Below are positions 6,210 to 13,136 of a DNA stretch of 17,746 nucleotides, one piece after another; within the stretch, counting starts at the first letter, position 1, and each line of letters begins with the position of its first letter. Both the position numbers and the translations under genes were made by a program. Origin of the DNA: Pseudomonadota bacterium (GTDB lineage Bacteria; Pseudomonadota; Alphaproteobacteria; Rhodospirillales; Magnetospirillaceae); contig JAEXAH010000125.1 in assembly GCA_023458315.1 (NCBI GenBank), positions 1-17,746 on the forward strand, read 5' to 3'. Below the pieces are notes generated by a model. The model saw only the letters and a list, made by a program, of their open reading frames with translations, did no database searches and was not told where the DNA came from.

Positions 6210-8012
6210 ATGCACGCCTACCGTACCCACACCTGCGGCCAGCTTCGGATCGAGGATGCCGGCAAGACCGTGCGCCTCTCCGGTTGGGTTCATCGCAAGC
6301 GCGACCACGGCAATTTGCTGTTCGTCGATCTGCGCGACCATTACGGTCTGACCCAGTGCGTGCTCGACATTTCCAGCGCGGTGTTCGCCACCCTGGAAAA
6401 AGCCCGTCCGGAAAGCGTGATCACCGTCACCGGCAAGGTGGTGGCCCGCACCAATGACACCGTCAATCCGCGGCTGCCGACCGGCGCCATCGAATTGCAG
6501 GTGGCCGAGGTCGAGATCCAGTCCATCGCCGACGTGCTGCCGATCCAGGTGGCGGGCGACCAGGAATACCCCGAGGACATGCGGCTGAAGTACCGCTTCC
6601 TCGACCTGCGGCGCGAGGACGTGCACGCCAACATGATGCTGCGCAGCAAGGTGATCACCTATCTGCGCAACGCCATGGTGGCCCAGGGCTTCACCGAGTT
6701 CCAGACGCCGATCCTGACCGCGTCGTCGCCGGAAGGTGCGCGCGACTATCTGGTGCCCGCCCGTCTGCACCCCGGCAAGTTCTATGCGCTGCCGCAGGCG
6801 CCGCAGCAGTTCAAGCAATTGCTGATGGTGGCCGGTTTCGACAAGTACTTCCAGATCGCGCCGTGCTTCCGTGACGAAGCCGGCCGCGCCGACCGTTCGC
6901 CCGGCGAGTTCTACCAGCTCGATTTCGAGATGAGCTACGTCACCCAGGACGACGTGTTCGCCGCCATCGAACCGGTGCTGGAAGGCGTGTTCAAGGAATT
7001 CGGCGGCGGCCGCAAGGTCACTCCGGCGCCGTTCCCGCGCATTCCCTATGCCGAATCCATGCTGAAATACGGCTCGGACAAGCCCGATCTGCGCAACCCC
7101 ATCGTCATCGTCGACGTGACCGAGCAGTTCCGCGCCTCGGGCTTCGGCCTGTTCGCCAAGCTGGTGGACAAGGGCTCGGTGGTCCGCGCCATCCCGGCCC
7201 CCGGCGCCGCCAACCAGCCGCGTTCCTGGTTCGACAAGATGAACGAATGGGCGCGCGAGAATGGTGCGGGCGGCCTGGGCTACATCCAGTTCGCCGAGGA
7301 CGGCCCCAAGGGCCCCATCGCCAAGAACCTGGAAGCCGACCGCGTCGCCGCCATCAAGGAGATCGCGGGCCTGAAGGACGGCGACGCCGTGTTCTTCGCC
7401 TGCGACAAGGCGCTGCCCGCCGCCAAGTTCGCTGGCAGCGTGCGCACCAAGATCGGCAACGAACTGGACCTGCTGGAAAAGGACGTCTTCAAGTTCTGCT
7501 GGACCGTGGATTTCCCCATGTACGAGCTGAACGAGGAAACCGGCCTGATCGATTTCAGCCACAACCCGTTCTCCATGCCCCAGGGCGGCATGGAAGCGCT
7601 GGAGAATCAGGACCCGCTGACCATCAACGCCTATCAGTACGACATCGTCTGTAACGGCGTGGAACTGTCGTCGGGCGCCATCCGCAACCACCGCGCCGAC
7701 ATCATGATCAAGGCCTTCGGCATCGCCGGTTACGGTCCGGAAGTGGTGGAAGAGAAGTTCGGCGGCATGCTCAACGCCTTCCGCTACGGCGCCCCGCCGC
7801 ACGGCGGCTCGGCCCCCGGCGTCGACCGCATCGTCATGCTGCTGGCCGACCAGCCCAATATCCGCGAGGTCATCCTGTTCCCCATGAACCAGCAGGCCCA
7901 GGACCTGCTGATGGGCGCCCCGGCCGAGGTGGATGCGTCGCGCTGGAAGGAACTGCACATCAAGCCCGATCTGCCGAAGCCGAAAAAGGACGAGGCCAAG
8001 AAGGAAGGCTGA
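6210..8012 (+). CDS. aspS: Aspartyl-tRNA synthetase (probably non-discriminating)
   Basis: AspRS charges tRNA(Asp), and in many bacteria also tRNA(Asn), with aspartate. The 600-residue length is typical of the bacterial type, with an N-terminal OB-fold anticodon domain (1-110), a class II catalytic core and an inserted GAD domain. Motif 2 is FRDEAGRADRSPGEFYQLDF (220-239), and motif 3 is the C-terminal PHGGSAPGVDR. In the anticodon domain the KRDHGN segment has His33 where E. coli discriminating AspRS has Leu (RRDLGS) and Pseudomonas aeruginosa non-discriminating AspRS has His. By that comparison the enzyme should also make Asp-tRNA(Asn) for GatCAB amidation; this is inference. The C-terminus ends in a lysine-rich tail. 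The ATG at 6210 is preceded by GGAGA; the upstream part of the frame is unsupported. An inverted repeat lies in the leader and a strong terminator follows. Confidence 0.97.
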   Translation: MHAYRTHTCGQLRIEDAGKTVRLSGWVHRKRDHGNLLFVDLRDHYGLTQCVLDISSAVFATLEKARPESVITVTGKVVARTNDTVNPRLPTGAIELQVAEVEIQSIADVLPIQVAGDQEYPEDMRLKYRFLDLRREDVHANMMLRSKVITYLRNAMVAQGFTEFQTPILTASSPEGARDYLVPARLHPGKFYALPQAPQQFKQLLMVAGFDKYFQIAPCFRDEAGRADRSPGEFYQLDFEMSYVTQDDVFAAIEPVLEGVFKEFGGGRKVTPAPFPRIPYAESMLKYGSDKPDLRNPIVIVDVTEQFRASGFGLFAKLVDKGSVVRAIPAPGAANQPRSWFDKMNEWARENGAGGLGYIQFAEDGPKGPIAKNLEADRVAAIKEIAGLKDGDAVFFACDKALPAAKFAGSVRTKIGNELDLLEKDVFKFCWTVDFPMYELNEETGLIDFSHNPFSMPQGGMEALENQDPLTINAYQYDIVCNGVELSSGAIRNHRADIMIKAFGIAGYGPEVVEEKFGGMLNAFRYGAPPHGGSAPGVDRIVMLLADQPNIREVILFPMNQQAQDLLMGAPAEVDASRWKELHIKPDLPKPKKDEAKKEG

Positions 8013-8019
8013 AGCCACA

Positions 8020-8053
8020 AGCCCCGATGGGTCTTCCCATCGGGGCTTTTTTT
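8020..8053 (+). terminator. Intrinsic terminator of aspS
   Basis: A 12-bp perfect stem (8020-8031 with 8036-8047, loop TCTT) is followed by seven T residues (8047-8053), starting 8 bases after the aspS stop. Confidence 0.95.
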
Positions 8054-8060
8054 GGGGTCA

Positions 8061-8231
8061 TCGCGGAATCGCGGGGAAGGTTGCCACCCAACCGATTGCG
8101 TCATGCCCGGACTTGATCCGGGCATCCATGCGGCATCGCCTGCTCCCAGCTTTCCGCTGAGTTGCCTGCGGACAAACGTGGATGGCCGGGTCAAGCCCGG
8201 CCATGACGGACATTTCGCCGCGATTCCGCGA
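8061..8231. repeat. Dispersed composite palindromic element, copy 1
   Basis: The 14-nt outer arms TCGCGGAATCGCGG (8061-8074) and CCGCGATTCCGCGA (8218-8231) are perfect inverted copies. Inside are two hairpins facing each other: A at 8099-8130 and B at 8177-8209, 46 bases apart. Each has a 9-bp perfect stem and the loop CTTGA (on the GTCAT strand). A poly-T run (8236-8241) follows the right arm. The element resembles REP/BIME doublets or a small MITE. It fills the gap between the aspS terminator and the esterase gene. Copy 2 lies at 17594-17746 in opposite orientation and shares 36 identical bases (8174-8209). No coding potential is seen. Confidence 0.85.
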
Positions 8232-8278
8232 AGAACCTTTTTTCCGGGTACAAGGCGCCGAAGGGCGGCGGGGGAATC

Positions 8279-8875
8279 ATGATCGTCTTTTTCCACGGAT
8301 TCGGCGCCACCGGCCAGGGCAGCGCCAAGGCGGCCCTGCTGCGCGGGCATTTCCATGGCCGGGCCGAGGTGGTGACGCCCACCTATCCGTGCGACGATCC
8401 CGACGCGACCTTCCGGTTGCTTCACGACACGGCGCGGAATACGGCCCGCGCCGGACAGCCCTTGCTGATCGGCGGCATTTCCTTCGGCGGTTTCTGGGCG
8501 CGCCGGGTGGTGCGGGATTTTCCCGGTGCCGGGCTGCTGATGATCAATCCGGCGCTGGACGGCGCCGCCACCCTGGCGCGCTATGCCGGGCTCAACACCA
8601 ATTACGACACCGGCGAAAGCTTCACGGTCGGCCCCGACGCCGCCGCCCGTGCCGCCGCCTATGGCGTGGCCGAGGACCGGCCGGGTCAGCAGGCGCTGGT
8701 GCTGCTGGCCGCCGATGACGACGTGGTGCCGCCCGGCCCCGCCTTGGCCGCCTATGACGGCCGCCCCGGCGCCCGGGTGGTGGTGCTGGACCAGTGCGGC
8801 CACCGCTTCGGCCGTTTCCCCGAAACCCTGGACACCATCGCCGCCTTCCACGACGGGCTGGCACCGTTCGCCTGA
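8279..8875 (+). CDS. YqiA-like alpha/beta-hydrolase (esterase)
   Basis: A compact alpha/beta-hydrolase of 198 residues similar in layout to E. coli YqiA, an esterase on short acyl esters. The oxyanion-hole motif FFHGFGATGQGSAKAALL begins at residue 4, the nucleophile elbow GISFGGF places Ser68, the acid is in DDDVV (146-150, probably Asp148), and His175 is in CGHRFGRF. NTNYDTGESFTV (106-117) corresponds to the NENPYTGQQYVL segment of YqiA. It is cytoplasmic, with no signal peptide. The ATG follows GCGGGGGAATC. The gene lies just after the dispersed repeat, and its last codons GCC TGA lie inside the 26-bp tandem repeat shared with the convergent gene. The physiological substrate is unknown. 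Confidence 0.85.
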   Translation: MIVFFHGFGATGQGSAKAALLRGHFHGRAEVVTPTYPCDDPDATFRLLHDTARNTARAGQPLLIGGISFGGFWARRVVRDFPGAGLLMINPALDGAATLARYAGLNTNYDTGESFTVGPDAAARAAAYGVAEDRPGQQALVLLAADDDVVPPGPALAAYDGRPGARVVVLDQCGHRFGRFPETLDTIAAFHDGLAPFA

Positions 8876-8947
8876 TTCTCAGGTTGGCGTCATTTGCCTG
8901 ATTCTCAGGCGGGCGTTATTTGCCTGATTCTCAGGCGGGCACGGCGC
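8870..8947. repeat. Three 26-bp tandem repeats with palindromic core
   Basis: Units start at 8870, 8896 and 8922. Units 1 and 2 match at 23 of 26 positions; unit 3 matches unit 2 over its first 19 bases. Each unit begins with a palindrome GCCTGA-TTC-TCAGGC (one mismatch in unit 1). The plus-strand esterase ends GCC TGA in unit 1, and the minus-strand hypothetical gene ends GCC TGA in unit 3. Confidence 0.92.
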
Positions 8948-9383
8948 TTTGGCGGCGCAGCACCGACAGGGCGCGTTCGGCGATCTTGAGGCCGGGGGCG
9001 TGGTGACGGCGCATGAAATCCAGCCGCTGTTCCCATTCCGCCAGCAGGTCGCGCGGGCGGTTGGGCTCGGCCCGTTCGCCGGTCAGGGCGCCGATGGTGG
9101 AATCGTAATCGGGGTGCAGTTCGCTGGGAAAGCCGACCATCTGGTATTCCGGCCACGGCAGGCTGCCCTCCACGTACAATTCGTGGGCGATCTCGGCGAA
9201 GCGGCGGGGCGAGACGTGGCGCAGGTCGTGGCGCGGACGGCGCGGCGGCGGCAGGGCGATGACCGGCGGCGCCATCGTCGGTTCGTGGTGCACCGGCGTT
9301 TCGCTTCGGATCGGCACCAGCGCGCCCGACACCGGGGCGGGGCGCGGCGGGCTCCGGCGGGTCAGGGTGGCAAGCAGGCGCAT
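8931..9383 (-). CDS. Hypothetical protein with ELYVEGSL motif
   Basis: A protein of 150 residues that I do not recognise. The first 55 residues are proline- and arginine-rich and look disordered. From about residue 58 the sequence is helical and contains RRFAEIAHELYVEGSLPWPE, then a Pro/Asp-rich segment and a basic helix near the C-terminus. The gene lies 22 bases after a smaller gene on the same strand that also has an EL(Y/F)xEGSL motif, so the two are probably cotranscribed and may be distant relatives. No signal peptide, membrane segment or cysteine is seen. The ATG at 9383 lacks a clear ribosome site; an internal ATG at 9275 is an alternative. Its stop codon lies in the 26-bp tandem repeat. 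Confidence 0.65.
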   Translation of the reverse strand: MRLLATLTRRSPPRPAPVSGALVPIRSETPVHHEPTMAPPVIALPPPRRPRHDLRHVSPRRFAEIAHELYVEGSLPWPEYQMVGFPSELHPDYDSTIGALTGERAEPNRPRDLLAEWEQRLDFMRRHHAPGLKIAERALSVLRRQSAVPA

Positions 9384-9405
9384 GATGCGGATGGCCCCGG
9401 ACGGA

Positions 9406-9696
9406 TCAGCGGTGGCCGAGGGCGCGACGGGACGGCGCGACGCCGGCCACGGTGTCGCCCAGCAGATGCTCCAGTTCCGGCGCGTTGGAAAGCGAACACA
9501 ATTGTTCGAAGCTCAACGAGCCCTCGGCGAACAATTCCCCGACCAGCGACGCCATCTGGCGGTCGGTGGGATGGGTGGGGGCGTGCAGGGGCAGGACGCG
9601 CGGGGCGGGCTGCGACGCAAATGGCTGTGTGGCGAAGGGCGTGGTTTCGGTGGTGGACGGCGTGTCCAGCCAGTCCGGAGTGAAGTCGAACGTCAC
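9406..9696 (-). CDS. Small hypothetical protein with ELFAEGSL motif
   Basis: A protein of 96 residues beginning at a GTG (VTFDFTPDWLDTP). The open frame runs much further upstream, but GGAGG seven bases before this GTG, and the unlikely composition beyond it, fix the start. The N-terminal half is Thr/Pro-rich and probably flexible. The second half (TDRQMASLVGELFAEGSLSF, then EQLCSLSNAPELEHLLGD) is helical and shares the EGSL motif with the next gene, 22 bases downstream. No known family is recognised. It is divergent from the eipB region and may be regulated from the 9697-9955 gap. Confidence 0.65.
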   Translation of the reverse strand: MTFDFTPDWLDTPSTTETTPFATQPFASQPAPRVLPLHAPTHPTDRQMASLVGELFAEGSLSFEQLCSLSNAPELEHLLGDTVAGVAPSRRALGHR

Positions 9697-9758
9697 TTTC
9701 TTCCCTCCCTCGTCGTCGCGGAACCCCAGCCCTGGAAACTCAGCAAGGGGCATGCCAC

Positions 9759-9926
9759 ATGAAAAAGGGCGGAACGCCGCGCCGGAACGCCGGGAACCCG
9801 GGCAAAAACTGCCGGGTGGCGGGCAGCTTTTTCCCGCTGCCCGGCAAGAAGCACCGGGCGGCCATGCGTAATCCTCCGGAAGGCGGATGCTGGAACTTCT
9901 GGTGGCGCGAAATATGCAATGTATAA
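9759..9926 (+). CDS. Candidate small ORF upstream of eipB
   Basis: This frame encodes 55 residues starting MKKGGTPRRNAG and ending in a cysteine- and tryptophan-rich segment GGCWNFWWREICNV. The ATG is preceded by AAGGGG with eight bases spacing. The first two-thirds use GC-rich third positions like neighbouring genes; the last 12 codons do not. A hairpin (9820-9827 with 9836-9843) lies within it, and the TAA overlaps the TATAAT of the eipB promoter. It may be a real short gene, a leader peptide, or chance. No family is recognised. Confidence 0.3.
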   Translation: MKKGGTPRRNAGNPGKNCRVAGSFFPLPGKKHRAAMRNPPEGGCWNFWWREICNV

Positions 9927-9927
9927 T
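9922..9927 (+). promoter_or_regulatory. Probable -10 box of eipB
   Basis: A perfect TATAAT occurs 28 bases before the eipB ATG in otherwise GC-rich DNA, and GGAGG (9944-9948) follows as the ribosome site. No good -35 is present; an imperfect palindrome (ATCCTCC at 9871-9877 with GGCGGAT at 9882-9888) lies where an activator could bind. Confidence 0.55.
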
Positions 9928-9955
9928 AAACCCAATTTTGTCTGGAGGCCCTTTG

Positions 9956-10759
9956 ATGTCTCGGTGGGTTAGGGCCACGGTTTTCGCCGTGGGATGTGTT
10001 TGCGCCTCGGCGGCCCTGGCGGGTCCGGCCGATCTGGTGCCGCACCGCGCCGTCTATGCCATGGGGTTGTCCACCATCAAGCCCGGCGCCGGGATCGTCG
10101 CGGCCTCGGGCACCATGAGCTACGAGTTCGATGACGCCTGCGACGGCTGGGTGGTGGAAAACCGCATCGCGGTGAACTACGCCTACACCGAGGGCGGGCA
10201 AGTGCTGTCCACCACCGACTTCATCACCTGGGAATCCAAGGACGGGCTGCGCTATCGCTTCCGCATGCGCAACACCCGCGACGGCCAGGTGACGGAGGAC
10301 GTGGAGGGCTCGGCCGAACTGAAGGGCAAGGGCCAGGGCGGCATCGCCCGCTTCACCCGGCCCGAGCCGCTGACCGTGCGTTTGCCCAAGGGCACGCTGT
10401 TCCCGACCGAGCACACCCTGCGCCTGCTGGATGCCGCCAAGCAGGGCGGCCGCACCTTCTGGCGGGTGGTGTTCGACGGGTCCGGCACCGAAGGCCCTTA
10501 CGAGGTCAACGCGGTGATCGGCGCCCCCAACCAATCCTTCGCCGCCGCCGCCGCCGACCCGTTGCTGGCGTCGCAGGCGTGGCCCATGCGGCTGGCCTTC
10601 TTTCCGGTGGCCAGCCAGGATTCCATGCCGAATTTCGAGATGGCGCTGACCTATCACCCCAACGGCGTCTCGCAGCAGATCGTGCAGAGCTTCCGCAACT
10701 TCACCCTGTCCGGCAAGCTGCAAAGCGTCGAGGCGCTGCCCGGCAAGCGTTGCCAGTAA
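9956..10759 (+). CDS. eipB: EipB/DUF1849 periplasmic envelope-integrity protein
   Basis: A 267-residue protein matching the EipB (DUF1849) family, a periplasmic beta-spiral protein needed for envelope integrity in Brucella. A signal peptide covers residues 1-22 (SRWVRATVFAVGCVCASAALA), with cleavage expected before GPADLVPHRAVY. The mature part begins with the family's LVPHRAVY and has alternating beta strands such as GTMSYEFDDACDGW, FITWESKDGLRYRFR and FFPVASQDSMPNFEM. Cys62 and Cys266 correspond to the disulphide pair joining the two ends of the Brucella protein. ATG chosen from GGAGG upstream and the signal peptide; the frame extends further but without support. It has its own TATAAT box, and the TPR gene starts 81 bases downstream. 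This matters because EipB in Brucella interacts genetically with a periplasmic TPR protein, but the TPR protein here has no signal peptide. Confidence 0.9.
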   Translation: MSRWVRATVFAVGCVCASAALAGPADLVPHRAVYAMGLSTIKPGAGIVAASGTMSYEFDDACDGWVVENRIAVNYAYTEGGQVLSTTDFITWESKDGLRYRFRMRNTRDGQVTEDVEGSAELKGKGQGGIARFTRPEPLTVRLPKGTLFPTEHTLRLLDAAKQGGRTFWRVVFDGSGTEGPYEVNAVIGAPNQSFAAAAADPLLASQAWPMRLAFFPVASQDSMPNFEMALTYHPNGVSQQIVQSFRNFTLSGKLQSVEALPGKRCQ

Positions 10760-10840
10760 TTCCCTGATCCCGGTTCCCGCTTCCCTCTCGGTTCCGGCTG
10801 CTGAGGATGCGTCCCAGCCTGAACACCGAAAGGAAGTACC

Positions 10841-11869
10841 ATGTCCGAGGCCGTCGCCCAGCTTGAGGCCGCCATCGCCGATTTCGACGCCCGGCTGGCG
10901 GCCGAGCCGGAATCCGCCTTTCCCGCCCATGCCGAGGCGCTGCTGAACCTGTCGGGCGCCCGCGCCGAGGCGGGCGATGCCCAGGGCGCGTTGGATGCCG
11001 CCGAACTGGGGGTCGAACAATACCGCCGCCTGTTCATGGCCCAGCCCGCCGATTTCGCCGTGGGTCTGGCCTCGGCGCTCAACACCCTGTCCAACCGGCT
11101 GTCCGAATTGGGCCGCGACGATGACGGCCGCGCCGCCGGGACCGAGGCCGAGGCCCTGGCCCGCAAGGCGGTCGAGGTCAAGCCCGACGAAGCCCGCTTC
11201 GTGCTGGTGTCGACCCTGATGAACCAGTCGGGGCGGTCGTGGCGGGCGGGCCAGAACCTGCGCGCCATCGAGGAAATGGGCACCGCCGTCGAGGAATTCC
11301 GCGCGGGCGGTTCCGCGCTGTATTCCTTCCTGGGCACCCTGGTGGATGCCCTGCACCGCAACGCCATGGCCTTGTCCGAGGCCGGGCTGTGGTCCGAGGC
11401 GGTGCTGGTGCGGCGCATGACCGCCCAGGCCTTCCCGGCCGAGCATATTCCCGCTCCGGTCAATCATCTGCTGGCGCTGACGCTGCAACAGGCCGCTTTC
11501 GCCCTCAGCCGCGGCGGCCAGCCCGGCCAGTCGCTGCCGCTGGTCGAGGAAGCCGCCGAACTGGCGCGCGGCCTGGCCGAGTCGGCGCCCGACCAGTACC
11601 GGCTGTTCCTGGCGCAATCCCTGGCCAATCTGGCCAGCCGCCAGCACGAGGCCCATGCCGACCCCGAGGCGCTGGAAAGCGCGCTGGAAGCGGTCAACGC
11701 CTTCCAGGCACTGGCCCAGGTGGACGCCGCCAGCGCGGTGGTGCCGCTGGCCGCCACCCTGGAAACCTTCGCCTCGATCCTGGCGACCCTGGGATACCAC
11801 GATCAGGCCCGCAACGTGCTGGCCCAGCGCGAACAGCTTCAGGCCGCCATGCGTCCGGTCGAGGAATAG
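10841..11869 (+). CDS. TPR-like repeat protein
   Basis: A 342-residue, almost wholly helical, Ala/Leu/Glu-rich acidic protein. About six to seven repeat units of roughly 46 residues can be seen, each with a pattern like LxxSLxNLSxxLxxxG...A...A...R; examples start near residues 31, 73, 120, 162, 208, 254 and 300. This period is longer than the 34 of classic TPRs and resembles the TPR_10/TPR_12 kind found in signalling scaffolds. No enzymatic domain, signal peptide or membrane segment is present, so it is probably a cytoplasmic protein-binding scaffold. ATG preceded by AGGAAG. It is between eipB and xseB on the same strand; a hairpin with a short T-run separates it from xseB. Partner unknown. 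Confidence 0.75.
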   Translation: MSEAVAQLEAAIADFDARLAAEPESAFPAHAEALLNLSGARAEAGDAQGALDAAELGVEQYRRLFMAQPADFAVGLASALNTLSNRLSELGRDDDGRAAGTEAEALARKAVEVKPDEARFVLVSTLMNQSGRSWRAGQNLRAIEEMGTAVEEFRAGGSALYSFLGTLVDALHRNAMALSEAGLWSEAVLVRRMTAQAFPAEHIPAPVNHLLALTLQQAAFALSRGGQPGQSLPLVEEAAELARGLAESAPDQYRLFLAQSLANLASRQHEAHADPEALESALEAVNAFQALAQVDAASAVVPLAATLETFASILATLGYHDQARNVLAQREQLQAAMRPVEE

Positions 11870-11876
11870 GCGGAAA

Positions 11877-11933
11877 AGGGCGGGGAAGCTTGCCTTTGGT
11901 TTCAGGGGTCCGTAAACTTCCCGCCCTGCTTTT
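11877..11933 (+). terminator. Probable terminator or attenuator between TPR gene and xseB
   Basis: AGGGCGGGGAAG (11877-11888) pairs with CTTCCCGCCCT (11917-11927) with one bulged G and a 28-base loop, followed by GC and TTTT. It is suitably placed 7 bases after the TPR stop. The large loop and short T-run make it weaker than the aspS terminator. Confidence 0.45.
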
Positions 11934-11960
11934 CGCCCATTGCCCAAGGAACCGTTTTCC

Positions 11961-12206
11961 ATGGCCGAGTTGCCGCCCGACATCGCCGCCCTGAGCTTCG
12001 AGGATGCCCTGACGGAGCTGGAGCGGATCGTGCGCGCCCTGGAAACCGGCTCGACCCGGTTGGACGACGCCATCAACGCCTATGAACGCGGCGCCCTGCT
12101 GAAGCGTCATTGCGAGGCCAAGCTGAAGGAAGCCCAGGCCAAGGTCGAGCGTATCTCGTTCGGTCCCGATGGCCAGGCCGCCGTCGAACCGGCCAACATC
12201 CAGTAA
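11961..12206 (+). CDS. xseB: Exodeoxyribonuclease VII small subunit
   Basis: The 81-residue small subunit binds XseA to form exonuclease VII, which degrades single-stranded DNA to oligonucleotides in the cytoplasm. It carries the family pattern LSFEDALTELERIVRALETG (15-34), then LDDAINAYERGALLKRHCE and KLKEAQAKVERI. The ATG at 11961 follows AAGGA; an earlier in-frame TTG at 11940 is not needed. xseA is not in the window. As in many proteobacteria, xseB is directly followed by ispA (13-base gap) and dxs, so it is cotranscribed with isoprenoid genes. Confidence 0.95.
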   Translation: MAELPPDIAALSFEDALTELERIVRALETGSTRLDDAINAYERGALLKRHCEAKLKEAQAKVERISFGPDGQAAVEPANIQ

Positions 12207-12219
12207 GCCGGACGCCATC

Positions 12220-13125
12220 GTGAGTTCCGATCCCCGCGATTCCGCCCTGGCCGCCGCGCTGAAGCAGGCGGCCGAGGCCGTCAACGCCGAGATGGAGCGG
12301 CTGTTGCCGCTGCCCGACGGTCCCGAGGCGCGGGTGGTCGAGGCCATGCGCTATTCCTCGCTGGATGGCGGCAAGCGTCTGCGGCCGTTCCTGGTCCTGC
12401 AATCCGCCGCCCTGTTCAACGTGGCGCCGTCCTCGGCGCTGCGGGTCGGCTGCGCCATCGAGATGGTGCATTGCTATTCGCTGATCCATGACGACCTGCC
12501 GTGCATGGACGACGACGACCTGCGGCGCGGTCGCCCCACCTGCCACCGTCGGTTCGACGAGGCGACGGCGCTGTTGGCCGGCGACGCGCTGCTGACCCGC
12601 GCCTTCGACGTGCTGGCGGCCGAGCCGACCCATGCCGATCCGGCGGTGCGCTGCGCCCTGGTGGCGGAACTGGCGCACGCCGCCGGGGCCGCGGGCATGG
12701 TCGGCGGCCAGATGATCGATCTGCGCGCCGCCGAACTGACGATGGACGTCGCCGCCATCACCCGTCTGCAACAGATGAAGACCGGCCGCCTGATCGGGTT
12801 CTCGTGCGAGGCCGGGGCGGTGCTGGCCAAGGCGTCGCCCAATCTGCGGCAGGCGTTGCGCAATTACGCCCACGATCTCGGTCTGGCCTTCCAGATCGCC
12901 GACGACCTGCTGGATGTCGAGGGCGATTGCGCCCAGGTGGGCAAGCGGGTGGGCAAGGATGCCGACGCGGGCAAGGCCACGTTCGTATCCGTGCTGGGCG
13001 TCGATCGCGCCCGTGCCCAGGCGCGGCTGCTGGCCGATCAGGCTTGCGCCCATCTCGATCCGTTCGGCGACAAGGCCGACCTGCTGCGCGCGACCGCCCG
13101 GTTCGTGGTCGAGCGCCAGGTCTAA
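12220..13125 (+). CDS. ispA: Farnesyl diphosphate synthase (short-chain prenyltransferase)
   Basis: Condenses IPP with DMAPP and then GPP to make farnesyl diphosphate, the precursor of quinones, undecaprenyl carrier and carotenoids or hopanoids. The 301-residue enzyme shows GGKRLRP (50-56), the first Asp-rich motif DDLPCMDDDD (91-100) followed by LRRGRPT, QMKTGRLI (185-192), and the second Asp-rich motif DDLLD (228-232). The two residues between the first aspartates and the next (DDLPCMD) fit the bacterial FPP synthase type. Start is a GTG at 12220, 13 bases after xseB; its ribosome site is weak, so translation may depend on coupling. The frame upstream lies inside xseB and is rejected. The stop is 11 bases before dxs. 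Confidence 0.94.
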   Translation: MSSDPRDSALAAALKQAAEAVNAEMERLLPLPDGPEARVVEAMRYSSLDGGKRLRPFLVLQSAALFNVAPSSALRVGCAIEMVHCYSLIHDDLPCMDDDDLRRGRPTCHRRFDEATALLAGDALLTRAFDVLAAEPTHADPAVRCALVAELAHAAGAAGMVGGQMIDLRAAELTMDVAAITRLQQMKTGRLIGFSCEAGAVLAKASPNLRQALRNYAHDLGLAFQIADDLLDVEGDCAQVGKRVGKDADAGKATFVSVLGVDRARAQARLLADQACAHLDPFGDKADLLRATARFVVERQV

Positions 13126-13136
13126 GGGGAACATCC

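Noticed and set aside
5916..8018. 700-residue minus-strand frame opposite aspS
   Set aside because: Shadow of aspS with no recognisable motif.
8870..8947. CRISPR-like array
   Set aside because: The units are direct tandem copies with no variable spacers, only three units, and no cas gene is nearby.
9740..12076. 778-residue minus-strand frame opposite eipB and the TPR gene
   Set aside because: Gln/Gly/His-rich shadow with no ribosome site or motifs; the plus-strand genes have a signal peptide, repeats and ribosome sites.
12501..13136. N-terminal extension of the dxs frame
   Set aside because: Overlaps ispA out of frame, is Arg-rich, and the ATG at 13137 has a good ribosome site and matches Dxs N-termini.
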